DNA of 64,000 bases from Arenibacter troitsensis (GCF_900177645.1 NZ_FXAO01000006.1:186001-250000), one strand, 5' to 3'. Shown: positions 1 through 9,191, counted from the first letter of the stretch. Made by a program: numbers and translations. The notes: a model not told the origin generated them from the sequence alone.

Positions 1-273
1 TGCATTGTTGATCAATATATCTAATTTGCCTTCCTTCTCATAAATACCTTGGATTAAACCTTTGACCTGTTTTTGGTCAGATACATCGCATTTCAAAAAA
101 TGGGCCTGATACCCATTTTCACTTATTGTTGAAGCCGTTTTTTTTCCGGCATCATCATTTACATCCAAAATGTAGACAACAGCTCCCTTTTCGGACAATT
201 TTTCAGAAATAGCTTTTCCTATTCCATCCCCGCCCCCGGTCACTACAGCAATTCTTTGTTTTAAACTGAACAT
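1..273 (-). CDS. SDR-family oxidoreductase, partial (N-terminal 91 residues)
   Basis: Reading leftwards from an ATG at 271-273, the protein begins MFSLKQRIAVVTGGGDGIGK. This is the Rossmann entry of short-chain dehydrogenases: the glycine-rich TGGGDGIG nucleotide site lies at residues 12-19, and an acidic residue ends the second strand (YILDVND), which fits NAD(H). The visible part ends near the conserved NNA strand, and the catalytic Ser-Tyr-Lys lies beyond the window edge. It is the third gene of a minus-strand series after uxuA and a lactonase, so a role in oxidising or reducing a sugar acid (for example fructuronate/mannonate interconversion, as UxuB does) is an inference from context only. 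The start is clear; the substrate is unknown. Confidence 0.88.
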   Translation of the reverse strand, partial: MFSLKQRIAVVTGGGDGIGKAISEKLSEKGAVVYILDVNDDAGKKTASTISENGYQAHFLKCDVSDQKQVKGLIQGIYEKEGKLDILINNA

Positions 274-341
274 TATATTTTCTATTTAAAGTTTTAATTC
301 TAAAAAATCCTAGGTACAAATTTGATACTTAGAGATTCATG

Positions 342-1403
342 CTAAAAATGTACACATACTGGTGTTCCGCATTCCAAGACAGATTTAATGTTCTTAGTCG
401 GCAATCCACTTTTATCATCCACCTCAAATGAAACCAAGGTATCTGATTCTTGATTTGCGCATACCAACCATTTCCCAGTGGAATCAAAATTGAAATCCCT
501 AGGCTCCTTCCCATTTGTATCAAATCTGGTTTCAAAAGTCAGTAATCCAGTAGATTTATTTATGGAAAAGACAGCAATACTATTATGGGTTCTATTAGAG
601 ATATAAAGAGCATTATTGGAGGGATGCATCCGGATAGCCGAAGCTGACGGTACCCCCAAAAAATCTTCAGGTAGGGTTGTTTGATCATCCATTAGTGTCA
701 GCATCCCTGTTTCTTGGTTTTGCTCGTAGGTAAGAACATGGGCATTCAATTCACAGATAACATATATTTTGGAGCCATATTTTCCAAAAACCATATGTCT
801 AGGCCCATAACCCAGAGGAACTCTAATCCCCGTTACATCCGTAAATTTACCTGTGAGGTTTTTAGTATCGTGCAACCATATTTTATCACTTCCCAAATCA
901 CAGACATAAAGCCATTTACCATTAGGGGAAATTTCAGCGCAATGGGCATGGGATTTTTCCTGTCGCTCTTTATTTGGCCCATAACCGTGATACTGATAGA
1001 CATATTCGGCAGGTGACAACATACCCTCCCTTATACTATGAACCGAAAGCTTACCATCTATATAGGAGGCAACGAAAACCTTATCAATTACTTCACTAAC
1101 ACTCAAATGACAGGTAGCCGCACCGTGGGTGCTTTGCGATGACAAGGGCCACAAGGATTCATCATTTTGTATGGCAAAGGATAATACATTCCCCGGATCG
1201 TAATATTCATCGGAAGCCACAAGCAATATTCTTTCGCCGTATTTGGCCAAATAGGTTGCGTTCACTATATCTTTGAAACCTCTTTTTTTAGATAGTACCC
1301 CAGTATTATTATTTAGGGAGCACAAACTTAAACCATCTTTTGTTCTTGCCGGGAAATACCCTCCCTGCTTTGAATATGACCCTACATAGAATAATTGTTC
1401 CAT
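342..1403 (-). CDS. Lactonase family protein, seven-bladed beta-propeller (Pgl-like)
   Basis: The 353-residue protein has the features of the 6-phosphogluconolactonase/lactonase propeller family (YbhE/Pgl type): MEQLFYVGSYSKQGG at the N-terminus, repeated blade motifs such as SPNGKWLYVCDLGSDKIWLHD and HPSNNALYISNRTHNSIAVF, and GKEPRDFNFDSTGKWLVCANQ near the end. Family members hydrolyse sugar lactones to the open acids. No signal peptide is visible, so it should act in the cytoplasm. It lies 168 bp downstream of uxuA on the same strand and upstream of an SDR. The trio could oxidise a sugar to a lactone, open it and dehydrate the acid, but the exact lactone cannot be told from sequence. Confidence 0.85.
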   Translation of the reverse strand: MEQLFYVGSYSKQGGYFPARTKDGLSLCSLNNNTGVLSKKRGFKDIVNATYLAKYGERILLVASDEYYDPGNVLSFAIQNDESLWPLSSQSTHGAATCHLSVSEVIDKVFVASYIDGKLSVHSIREGMLSPAEYVYQYHGYGPNKERQEKSHAHCAEISPNGKWLYVCDLGSDKIWLHDTKNLTGKFTDVTGIRVPLGYGPRHMVFGKYGSKIYVICELNAHVLTYEQNQETGMLTLMDDQTTLPEDFLGVPSASAIRMHPSNNALYISNRTHNSIAVFSINKSTGLLTFETRFDTNGKEPRDFNFDSTGKWLVCANQESDTLVSFEVDDKSGLPTKNIKSVLECGTPVCVHF

Positions 1404-1571
1404 AGTCAGTCTAATTTTATTAAATCCACTAAATAATTCATTTGTCCATTTTTTTTAGGATGACCTTGAATATAGCACTCACACATCTGCATTTGTCTCA
1501 TCATAAATTCTTACAACCTTATTTTGGCCAGAAAATCTAGCCGGGTTCTATACAAAATGAATGATTAGGTA

Positions 1572-2642
1572 TTATTTTCCAGAACCCACCAATGCCTTTA
1601 AATACCCCATAGCAAAAGCCATACCTACATCCCAAGGGGCTTTACTGGTTACCTGGGGGGCATGATCAGGAATAAGCACGCCCTCAAAGTTATTCTCCTT
1701 CAGAATTCCAATTATCCTCTCCATATCTATATCACCATCATCAATAAATGACTCTTTATAATCAGGTACCTTTCCTTTTATATTTCTAATGTGTATATAC
1801 CCTATTTTATTGTTTTTAGCAAAATACTCCAACGCCTCGTAAACGTCCGAATCAACCATTTCAGCTATGGTTCCCAAACATAATTCCATTACATGGTTTG
1901 GACTATTATTAAACTTCATCACTTCTTTGTAATGATCTGGATGAAACCCCAATCTTGGTTGTTTACGAACTTCTTTTAGTGGTGGGTCATCTGGATGCAC
2001 CGCTAATTTTACCCCTGCTTCTTCTGCTACCGGTATCATTTCGGAGACAAAGTTCCGATACCGCTTTATAAGTTCCTCATGACTAATGGTATCCATATTT
2101 CCCGAAGGAGCATTTGTATCATACACCATATTCCACACCATTCCATTCGGAATAGGAGTTTGCAAAGCCTCTGAATATCCTTCCAGCCCCACAGAAAGTG
2201 CATTACCCCTGGCATAGGGACCTATGGTCCTACCGGCAACACCAGCCAATGAGAAGTTATATCCCATAATAGGTATCCCCGCCTTGCCCATATTGCGGAT
2301 CAACTTTTTTAAATTTGCAATTTGCTCATCCCTTTTAGGACCGTCCAACAAAACATCATGCCAAAAGCCTGGGCTAAAATTCTCCAATGCCTCTAGCTTT
2401 AGCCCGTGAAAAGCCATATCTTCTTTTAAGGAATTTAATTCTTCGAAGGACCAAATTTGGCTTTCCTTGGCTATACCCCAACCTTTATTGACATTTCCCA
2501 GTGGCTGATCTTCCGCCCCCGTATCACTTTGATGGAAATAGTCTGTTAAATGTGCAACTATATGGGTTGCCCCCAATTGTTTTGCCATTTTATAATAATC
2601 ATCATTCAGCATATGACTATATAATCCGAATCCTATTTTCAT
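1572..2642 (-). CDS. uxuA: Mannonate dehydratase (UxuA family), canonical active site
   Basis: The 356-residue TIM-barrel protein fits UxuA, which dehydrates D-mannonate to 2-keto-3-deoxygluconate in glucuronate catabolism. Visible signatures are HPDDPP at residues 216-221, the Cys of ELCLGT at 255, HIRN at 284-287, a Gly-Asp at 303-304 in SFIDDGDIDM, and PDH at 325-327. These correspond to the metal-binding and catalytic segments of the family (family knowledge). It is somewhat shorter than E. coli UxuA (about 394 residues). It is transcribed away from the AraC regulator at 2940, from a predicted promoter with a regulator box (2806-2871), giving a leader of about 160 nt. The paralogue at 8151 lacks several of these residues, so this copy is the likelier true mannonate dehydratase. 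Confidence 0.9.
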   Translation of the reverse strand: MKIGFGLYSHMLNDDYYKMAKQLGATHIVAHLTDYFHQSDTGAEDQPLGNVNKGWGIAKESQIWSFEELNSLKEDMAFHGLKLEALENFSPGFWHDVLLDGPKRDEQIANLKKLIRNMGKAGIPIMGYNFSLAGVAGRTIGPYARGNALSVGLEGYSEALQTPIPNGMVWNMVYDTNAPSGNMDTISHEELIKRYRNFVSEMIPVAEEAGVKLAVHPDDPPLKEVRKQPRLGFHPDHYKEVMKFNNSPNHVMELCLGTIAEMVDSDVYEALEYFAKNNKIGYIHIRNIKGKVPDYKESFIDDGDIDMERIIGILKENNFEGVLIPDHAPQVTSKAPWDVGMAFAMGYLKALVGSGK

Positions 2643-2805
2643 TGTGTATGTTAGATTAAGTTTAGTTCCAATTTTCAGTTAAGTACAAGAAAAACCAATA
2701 ACTTAGTATTAGGCTTGAACAAACCTTTTATTTAATTATTCTGGATATTTCCTAGTGTTTATCTCTTGACCAATATCCAAAAAACATTAACCATCAAAAT
2801 TTGGC

Positions 2806-2871
2806 TGCAAGTTATATATTTAGCAGCCCCCCTTTTTACTTGTTTTTATCCTTTTTTGAATGGATATTAAC
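2806..2871 (-). promoter_or_regulatory. Predicted regulator box plus promoter for uxuA
   Basis: Read on the minus strand, the box GTTAATATCCATTC (2871-2858) is followed after exactly 43 bp by TAACTTGCA, whose TA is at 2814-2813. That is a near match to the Bacteroidota -7 element TAnnTTTG. The same 66-bp layout occurs at 12276-12341, and the reverse layout at 3923-3987 and 13462-13526. A weaker second block, GGATAAAAAC, begins seven bases after the box, as expected for the second half-site of an AraC-type operator. Transcription would start near 2800. The pattern is seen directly; binding by the AraC proteins is inference. Confidence 0.7.
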
Positions 2872-2939
2872 ATTGATATTTATTTTTGATTATATTTAAA
2901 AAAAATTCAAAATATTGTCACTATTAAGCGGCCCGCAAA

Positions 2940-3818
2940 ATGAAAGCCTCATTCTACAAAATAATATTTGATAAAGAAACACCGTTTAGATGCACTTATA
3001 TCGATAAACCCAAATTTGACCACCCCTGGCATTTTCACCCTGAATTTGAGTTAACCTTAATTCTTGAAAGTGAAGGGATTCGATATATTGGCGACCACAT
3101 TTCTGGATTTAAAGCGGGAGACCTGATATTGGTAGGATCCAATTTACCGCATTTATGGATGAACAATGAAAATGAGAAAGACCATTTAGATAATAATGGA
3201 AATAGGAGTCGTAGGATTACTCTTCAGTTTCCGTTGAATTTTATGGATATTATATTTAAGGATGCAGAGGAACTAGAACCATTAGCTCAACTATTTAAAT
3301 TGGCCGAAAGGGGAATATCCTTTTCCAATAAAACCAGTATTGAAATTGCGCCATTATTACTGGATATCAATAAAAGAAAAGGATTGCGAAAATGGGTAGC
3401 AGTATTTAATTTACTCTTTCAACTTACAGAGGCAAAGGATTACACCCTTTTGGCTAGTAATGGCTACACCCCTCAACTAAACACAAAAGATTCAGATTTG
3501 ATGAATCGAATATTCGATCACATCAGAAATAATCTTGAAAATAAAATTTCCCTTCAAGATATGGCAGATATGGCCTGTTTAACCAAGCCCTCCTTCTGTC
3601 GCCTTTTCAAACAGAAAACAGGAAAATCATTTTTTGTGTTTTTAAATGAATATAGAATTAATAACGCAAAACGAATGTTGTTGGAGGATAAGCGGCTATC
3701 CATAAGCCACATTGCTCATAAATCGGGATTCCCCAGCATACAGCATTTTAATTCAAAATTCAAAGAATTAAACAACGGGTTAACACCTTCACAGTACACA
3801 AAGAATAAAGCGATATGA
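2940..3818 (+). CDS. AraC-family transcriptional regulator with N-terminal cupin (copy 1)
   Basis: 292 residues. The N-terminal half is a cupin sensor domain with the HPWHFHPEFE strand at about residues 27-36 and a GDLILVGSNLPHLW segment. The C-terminal half (about 190-292) has the two helix-turn-helix motifs of AraC proteins, with NKISLQDMADMACLTKPSFCRLFKQKTGK and the closing HIAHKSGFPSIQHFNSKFKE. The cupin presumably binds a sugar or sugar acid. It is strongly similar along its whole length to the regulator at 12491-13360, and the DNA-binding half is almost identical, so both should recognise the same operator. It is flanked by inverted copies of a 14-bp box at 2858-2871 and 3923-3936. The start ATG is shared by both paralogues (MKASFYKIIFD). 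Confidence 0.93.
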   Translation: MKASFYKIIFDKETPFRCTYIDKPKFDHPWHFHPEFELTLILESEGIRYIGDHISGFKAGDLILVGSNLPHLWMNNENEKDHLDNNGNRSRRITLQFPLNFMDIIFKDAEELEPLAQLFKLAERGISFSNKTSIEIAPLLLDINKRKGLRKWVAVFNLLFQLTEAKDYTLLASNGYTPQLNTKDSDLMNRIFDHIRNNLENKISLQDMADMACLTKPSFCRLFKQKTGKSFFVFLNEYRINNAKRMLLEDKRLSISHIAHKSGFPSIQHFNSKFKELNNGLTPSQYTKNKAI

Positions 3819-3922
3819 AACATTTCTGGACCTCTACATTTTATTAAACATAAATTCCATAAAAAACCCACCTGCACACCCCCGCCGATTTAAATTCTAA
3901 ATTCCCTGTTTAAACCATATTG

Positions 3923-3987
3923 GTTAATATTCATTCATAATCAGAAAACAACACGTAAAAATTAAGCTCCCAAACGGTTTATTTTTG
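3923..3987 (+). promoter_or_regulatory. Predicted regulator box plus promoter for the 4.2-11.5 kb operon
   Basis: The box GTTAATATTCATTC at 3923-3936 is followed after exactly 43 bp by TATTTTTG (3980-3987), a full match to the TAnnTTTG -7 element. Sequence similarity to the second locus (13462-13526) continues past the box through a GAAAACA block to AAGCTC. The first start codon downstream that matches the spacing at the second locus is the decayed frame at 4203 (223 bp after the TA, against 216 bp to the GH38 start), so the original first gene seems to have been lost. Confidence 0.75.
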
Positions 3988-4202
3988 CTTGGTAGCAAGA
4001 TAATGTTAGGAAGCAAGGAAGATAATTTTTTTGTTTCAAAATTCAACTAAGTTAAGATATGTTGGAGAACGCTCATTTAGTTGACTAAGAACAATAGAAA
4101 CAACTCTGAGAAACAGTGCAAAAGTACTACAGTTGTTAAGAATTCCTATTTCAACAGAGCAATACAGAATTAAATCCATTTCGCATTTTTAGGCAGACTT
4201 AA

Positions 4203-4526
4203 ATGACAAATTGCGCTGGATGTGTCAATACCATATTATGGGTAGATAAATATTATAGTAAACAAACTAAAGAAAACCCAGCAGATATTAGGCTGGGAAT
4301 TAATTTACCAGAAGAAACTGCAATAAGCAGTATTGCAAAAATAGGAGATGACAGAGATATGTAACCGTTTCAAAGAGATATAAATTTTTTATATAGTGAA
4401 ATGGCTTGGAATGAAGCATATCCTATCCTTACAAAAACAGATTCGATTATTAAAAAAAATTACGTTGTGAATTTTGTAGAATATAAAATTGCAGATGGCA
4501 ATATGATTCATATGGATAAAAATTAG
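4203..4526 (+). pseudogene. Decayed reading frame with one internal stop
   Basis: An ATG at 4203 opens a 53-codon frame starting MTNCAGCVNTILWVDKYYSK that ends at TAA 4362-4364. The same frame then stays open for another 53 codons (PFQRDINFLYSEMAWNEAYP and onward) to TAG at 4524-4526. The amino-acid composition looks protein-like on both sides, which suggests a gene of at least 107 codons with a nonsense mutation, or the remains of a longer gene, because a neighbouring frame upstream (about 4050-4240) also looks coding. The family is not recognised. It occupies the position of the first gene behind the promoter at 3980. It could also be chance open frames in A+T-rich DNA. Confidence 0.4.
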
Positions 4527-4659
4527 AATTCCCACTAGAATGGCCCAGTTTTAGGTTACCACTCATTGATAATACCTCTAGACGGTGAGACATCGTCAAG
4601 GAAAAAAATATATAAATAAGAAATTGGATTGAAACTTAATATTATGACAATCTAAAAAA

Positions 4660-5808
4660 ATGATAGAATTAAAAGGAATATCATGGGATCATCCACGAGG
4701 ATATGAACCCCTAATTGCGGCATCAAACGAATTCACCAAAGAGAATTCTAAGGTTTCGATTTTTTGGGATGTACGTTCGCTAAAAGAATTTGGCGATATG
4801 CCCATTGAGAATTTAATTGAATCCTATGACTTGATTACAATAGACCATCCCTATATGGGGCAAGCTGATAATAAGGGACTTTTAGTTAATCTGGAAGAAT
4901 ATATTTCCAAGGATAGATTAGGAGTTTTGCAAGAACAATCCTTAGGAGATTGTTTCAATTCTTATGAATACAACGGACACCTATATGCGTTACCCATAGA
5001 TGCTGCAGCCCAAGTGGCGGCATACCGTAAGGATATCATATGGGAATTGGGCTTGAACTTACCATCGACCTACAAAGACCTTAAAACTTTTTATGGTAAA
5101 GTTCCCAATGGTTTCTCGGTGGCATGGGCCTTGTGCCCAACCGATTTATGGTGCTCCTTTTTAACACTTTGTGCCCAAAACAGGGGTGCTGGTTTTATTG
5201 AGAACAGGGTTTTCAATAAGGAAGTGGGAAGCATGGTATTAGATGAGATAAAGTATCATCTTGAGTTTCTTCATCCGGAATCTATACATTGGAATCCCAT
5301 CCAAGTTCTGGATAAAATGGGAAACGGGGAAGACCTACTCTATTGTCCGTATTTGTTTGGTTATTCCAACTATTCCCGCGAAGGGTATACGAAAAACGTA
5401 GTACATTTTACCGATAGTCCATTTGGTGAACAAAAAAATATCTCAACACTACTTGGAGGCGTTGGGTTGGCGGTATCTTCGAAATCCAATTATCCGGATA
5501 TAGCGACCAATTTTGTGGAATTTGTTGCGGGATCTGAAATACAAGAAGGAGTATTTACATTAAATGGAGGACAACCCGGAAATTTGATTGCTTGGCAGAA
5601 TGAGAATAACAATGCTTTGTGCAATAATTTCTTCAAAGACACCCTTTCAACCATAGAAAAAGCATACGTTAGACCAAAGCATCCTGGGTGGAACGAATTT
5701 CAGGATCAAGGATGCTTTTTATTGCATGAGGGCATCCTAAAAAATAGGCCTTCGCATAAAATTATGAATGATTTGAACGAACTATACAAATCAATCTATT
5801 GCCTTTAG
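4660..5808 (+). CDS. Family 1 solute-binding-like protein without signal peptide
   Basis: The 382-residue protein resembles the sugar-binding subunits of ABC importers: ISWDHPRGYEPLIAASNEFT at the N-terminus, YDLITIDHPYMGQ, YNGHLYALPIDAAAQVAAYRKD in the hinge region, and GGVGLAVSSKSNYPDIATNFVEFV near the end. The mature fold begins at residue 1, with no signal peptide or lipobox, and no ABC permease or ATPase is nearby. The start at 4660 follows an A-rich stretch, and no upstream in-frame extension would add a signal. It therefore probably acts in the cytoplasm as a ligand sensor or in another non-transport role (inference). It is the first intact gene of the operon that continues with the glycosidase at 5918. 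Confidence 0.8.
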   Translation: MIELKGISWDHPRGYEPLIAASNEFTKENSKVSIFWDVRSLKEFGDMPIENLIESYDLITIDHPYMGQADNKGLLVNLEEYISKDRLGVLQEQSLGDCFNSYEYNGHLYALPIDAAAQVAAYRKDIIWELGLNLPSTYKDLKTFYGKVPNGFSVAWALCPTDLWCSFLTLCAQNRGAGFIENRVFNKEVGSMVLDEIKYHLEFLHPESIHWNPIQVLDKMGNGEDLLYCPYLFGYSNYSREGYTKNVVHFTDSPFGEQKNISTLLGGVGLAVSSKSNYPDIATNFVEFVAGSEIQEGVFTLNGGQPGNLIAWQNENNNALCNNFFKDTLSTIEKAYVRPKHPGWNEFQDQGCFLLHEGILKNRPSHKIMNDLNELYKSIYCL

Positions 5809-5917
5809 GCCGAAGTAGAAATTCAATGGAAAATATATGCTTTAAACCGCTTTAACAGCTTGCATATAAATTTTAGAACAACTAATAGAAAAATAAATAT
5901 TAAAGACTCTCAATGAT

Positions 5918-8101
5918 ATGAAAAAATGTAAATTGTCAATATTAGCTTTAATTGCTTTGATTTGTGCAAATCAACAGGTATCAGCACAGACTATACCAAC
6001 TCCTGCAGAGCCTGAATACTACGCCATGAACAGCCAGCAAATGGCCTTTGATGACTACCAGACCTTGCTCATCAACTATCGTGGTTTTATAAGTCCAAGA
6101 CAGTACAGCGTAACACAGTTCACGAATGTCAACTTCTTGCCCATACAGTCCGAGTTCTACCATTTTAACCTAAACTTTCACGACAAGGCTACCGGACGAT
6201 TAATCGAGGATGATGTTCCTGTTAAGTGGAAATCATGGATAGATGACCGCGGAAGTTATGATCCACTTGGCTCCAACTTCAGACCAAATTCTCCTTCCAT
6301 CGTGGTTACACAAGACGAAAATTGGCAACCCAATTCCAGTCATAGGACAGGGACATTTCACAAAGAATACGACCAAAAATGGGTAAGTTTCTCGTTGGAA
6401 AGCTGGACGAACGTCTCATTCAGTGACGATGAGGTATTTATCAAACTGATTCTGACCAACAGAAATTCCAAGGATTTGAACATGACCCTCGAGCCCAACC
6501 AAGTTGCCGAGCAAATGTTGGTACGTGGCAAAGAGGTTGCTACTGAAGTTAACAAAATTGACAGTTTTACTGTTGGAAGCGAAGGGGCACGTGCCCGTGT
6601 TTCATCCAATATAGAAACTGTCAGTGACAAAGGATTTGAAATAAGTATAAAGCCCGGTGAATCCAAAACCTACTATTTCGCTATTAAATTTTACCAAACG
6701 GACCAACCTGATCCAGAAATAGTTCAGACAGACATTCTGAAACGCATGGAAGCTGCTGATAAAAAGACCCGGGAAATGCTTTCCTGGGCCTACTCCAAGC
6801 TACCCCAACTTAAAAGTTCCAATAAGCAATTGGAAGAATATTACTATCGCTGTATGCTGTCGGTTTTAATGAGCCGTTATGAAAACCCCAATTACATTTC
6901 CGATGTGTTTTGGGCAGTAGGCACATGGCCTTATACTATTAGCTGGGATACCTCCTATGCTTCGGATGTTATTGCCATGCTAGATTCTGAAAGCCTAAAA
7001 CAAGCCATTTTAACCGATTTTAAAGAAGTGCAGTTAAAAAGAACTTATGTGGGATGGAATGGCGCCAAATGGGACAATCTTTACATTCAAGAACCATTTG
7101 CACTTCAAATAATGATAGAGGCCTACATTCGCCATACCAATGATTATTCAATTTTTGACGAAATGGCGGCAGGTCTTTCCGTTTGGGAATGGATGCAGCG
7201 ATGGGTAACCGAACTTCAAACCAATTATACCAACAAACTTGGTCTGATCGATGTGGGCTACAATACTGAAAAGATTATTGAAATACGGACCGATGGGTAC
7301 AACCACGCCATTCCAATAACCAACACCTTGACCATTGATCTATTGTACACTATGTCCGATTGGGCGCAAAAAAGAAATGAGAAAAAACTAAGTCAGACTT
7401 ATGTAAAGGATGCCGAAAAACTGAATTCCTTGGTCAACAAATATATGTGGAATGAGAAGGAAGGATGGTTCGACAACCTTTACCCCGATGGAACAAAGGG
7501 AACCATTTGGACGTTTCATCTTTTTGATTTGTTAGGTGCAGATTATTTACCTGATTACCAAGTAAATAGACTAGTCAGTCACCTCCAGGAAGGCGTATTT
7601 TTAGGGAAATTCGGGGTGTATTCCATAGCTCCAAAAGACAAAGTCCATTGGGATATGATTGATTCTGATTGGGGCGGTGGTGGCCAATATTTAGGATTAC
7701 CCGGTAGAGCTTCAAAATACCTTTATCAACAAGGGTTTGCCGGAAAGGGCTGGGATGTCCTCAAAAGACACATAAGGTCTATTGATCATTTCCCATATTT
7801 GCCACAAAATGCGCGAACTGATAGACCTGAACAAGACCGTTCTTCCATGCCCTTAGAGATTTCGGCAGGTGCCGGAATGGAAGCTATTATATTCGGGACC
7901 TTCGGTGTAAAAATGGAAGGCAATACTTTAACGTTCCAACCTATCAATAATGAGGACATAGGTACAGCTCAAATGAAAAACATTATGTACCGAGGAAAAA
8001 GCTATGGGGTTAAACTTGAAAAAAAGACTTTTTCGGTATACGAGAATGATACCCTTATTGAAACTAAATTCTACGGGGAATCGGTAATCATTAACCTTTA
8101 A
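5918..8101 (+). CDS. Secreted six-hairpin (alpha/alpha-barrel) glycoside hydrolase
   Basis: 727 residues. Residues 1-23 are a signal peptide ending in VSAQ, so the enzyme is exported. After an N-terminal beta domain (about 40-270) comes an alpha/alpha toroid of the MGH1-like type with FWAVGTWPYTISWDTSYASDV, GWNGAKWDNLYIQEPFALQI, YMWNEKEGWFDNL and DSDWGGGGQYLGLPG, followed by a short C-terminal beta segment. These are traits of the six-hairpin glycosidase superfamily. The exact family is not certain: GH154-type beta-glucuronidases are one possibility and would fit the neighbouring uronate genes, but GH63-like or other families are not excluded. It lies in the operon between the solute-binding-like protein and a UxuA-like gene, 49 bp before the latter. 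Confidence 0.8.
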   Translation: MKKCKLSILALIALICANQQVSAQTIPTPAEPEYYAMNSQQMAFDDYQTLLINYRGFISPRQYSVTQFTNVNFLPIQSEFYHFNLNFHDKATGRLIEDDVPVKWKSWIDDRGSYDPLGSNFRPNSPSIVVTQDENWQPNSSHRTGTFHKEYDQKWVSFSLESWTNVSFSDDEVFIKLILTNRNSKDLNMTLEPNQVAEQMLVRGKEVATEVNKIDSFTVGSEGARARVSSNIETVSDKGFEISIKPGESKTYYFAIKFYQTDQPDPEIVQTDILKRMEAADKKTREMLSWAYSKLPQLKSSNKQLEEYYYRCMLSVLMSRYENPNYISDVFWAVGTWPYTISWDTSYASDVIAMLDSESLKQAILTDFKEVQLKRTYVGWNGAKWDNLYIQEPFALQIMIEAYIRHTNDYSIFDEMAAGLSVWEWMQRWVTELQTNYTNKLGLIDVGYNTEKIIEIRTDGYNHAIPITNTLTIDLLYTMSDWAQKRNEKKLSQTYVKDAEKLNSLVNKYMWNEKEGWFDNLYPDGTKGTIWTFHLFDLLGADYLPDYQVNRLVSHLQEGVFLGKFGVYSIAPKDKVHWDMIDSDWGGGGQYLGLPGRASKYLYQQGFAGKGWDVLKRHIRSIDHFPYLPQNARTDRPEQDRSSMPLEISAGAGMEAIIFGTFGVKMEGNTLTFQPINNEDIGTAQMKNIMYRGKSYGVKLEKKTFSVYENDTLIETKFYGESVIINL

Positions 8102-8150
8102 CTCTATAATTTAACAATTATAATAATATTATAAACATCAGAAACTATCA

Positions 8151-9191
8151 ATGAAAAGACTTATTAAAACAGAAAAATGGGCAAACTTACCAATGCGCCC
8201 TGGGTTTGGCTCATTTATGCACCCTACAGAAGAGAAGCTTACGCTCATTAAGCAATTAGGCGTTGATGAGATTATTTTGAACATGTACAAGAACAACCTT
8301 ATTGATACTAATTTTGATTCTTTACCGCTACCTGGTGATCATCAATGGGAGTATAAAGATTTGTTGATGCTTCGTAATACCGTGGAAAATGCGGGTATTA
8401 GATTACTAGCCTTAGAAAACATGCCATGGACGTTTTATGATAAAATAATGCTGGGACAACCAGGTAGAGATGAGCAACTAAAACACGTTCAAGAAACTAT
8501 TTCCAATATGGGTCGTGCAGGTATTCCGGTATTGGGATATGCATGGACACCTACAGGTGTTTGGCGTTCATCCACGACTTATAGAATTAGAGGAGGGGCA
8601 CAAGCTATGAGTGTAAATCTTGAAGATTTTAAGAATGCACCACTATCCCATGGCCGTGTTTTTTCAGAGGAAGAAATGTGGGATTACTATCAATATTTTT
8701 TAGAAGGTGTATTGCCAGTAGCTGAAGAAGCAGGAGTCACCTTAGCACTTCATCCAAACGACCCACCAGTACCAAGTTTGGCCGGTGTTCCACAATTGTT
8801 TAGAAGTTTTGAAGCATATAAGAAAGCGATGGACCTTGTAAAAAGTGAAAACCATGGCCTACAGTACTGTTTGGGTAATTTTTCTGAAATGGGAGAAGAT
8901 ATTGATGAGGTAACTGAATATTTTGGAAAACAGGATAAGCTAATTTATGTACATTTTCAAACCGTTTCCAATGCCATTTCTGATAATCTTCAAAAGTTTA
9001 ACGAAGTGTTTGTTGACATGCCAGGATATTATGACCCAGTTAAAGTACTGAAGAAATTAAAAGAAGTTGGTTTTAAAGGAATGATTATGCCTGGACATGT
9101 ACCAAAAATTATAGGAGATGGTTCTTGGGAAGAAAGAGGAAGATCTTTTACCATTGGCTATATCAAGGGTATAATGGCTGCATTGGATTAA
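8151..9191 (+). CDS. UxuA-superfamily protein with altered active site
   Basis: 346 residues, clearly related to mannonate dehydratases: HPNDPP at 201-206, the Cys of QYCLGN at 240 and a His at 268 are kept. Several family residues differ, however. The HxRN segment reads HFQTV, the Gly-Asp before the final strand is replaced by MPGYYDP (about 290-296), and the PDH motif reads PGH (314-316), so the conserved Asp is a Gly. The paralogue at 1572-2642 has all of them. This copy may act on a different sugar acid or have lost dehydratase activity. It starts MKRLIKTEKWANLPMRPGFG, slightly longer than paralogue 1, and is followed 117 bp later by a sugar transporter. Confidence 0.82.
   Translation: MKRLIKTEKWANLPMRPGFGSFMHPTEEKLTLIKQLGVDEIILNMYKNNLIDTNFDSLPLPGDHQWEYKDLLMLRNTVENAGIRLLALENMPWTFYDKIMLGQPGRDEQLKHVQETISNMGRAGIPVLGYAWTPTGVWRSSTTYRIRGGAQAMSVNLEDFKNAPLSHGRVFSEEEMWDYYQYFLEGVLPVAEEAGVTLALHPNDPPVPSLAGVPQLFRSFEAYKKAMDLVKSENHGLQYCLGNFSEMGEDIDEVTEYFGKQDKLIYVHFQTVSNAISDNLQKFNEVFVDMPGYYDPVKVLKKLKEVGFKGMIMPGHVPKIIGDGSWEERGRSFTIGYIKGIMAALD

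Larger units (their letters stand above)
3819..4659. other. 841-bp stretch with promoter and decayed coding sequence
   Basis: The stretch holds a regulator box and promoter (3923-3987) and then sequence that looks like eroded coding DNA. One frame from about 4050 to 4240 reads like protein but is broken by stops at 4084 and around 4190, and another frame (4203-4526) is open apart from a single stop. Nothing in it was recognised as a known family. The predicted transcript start near 3994 means all of it would form the leader of the 4660-11460 operon. Confidence 0.5.
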
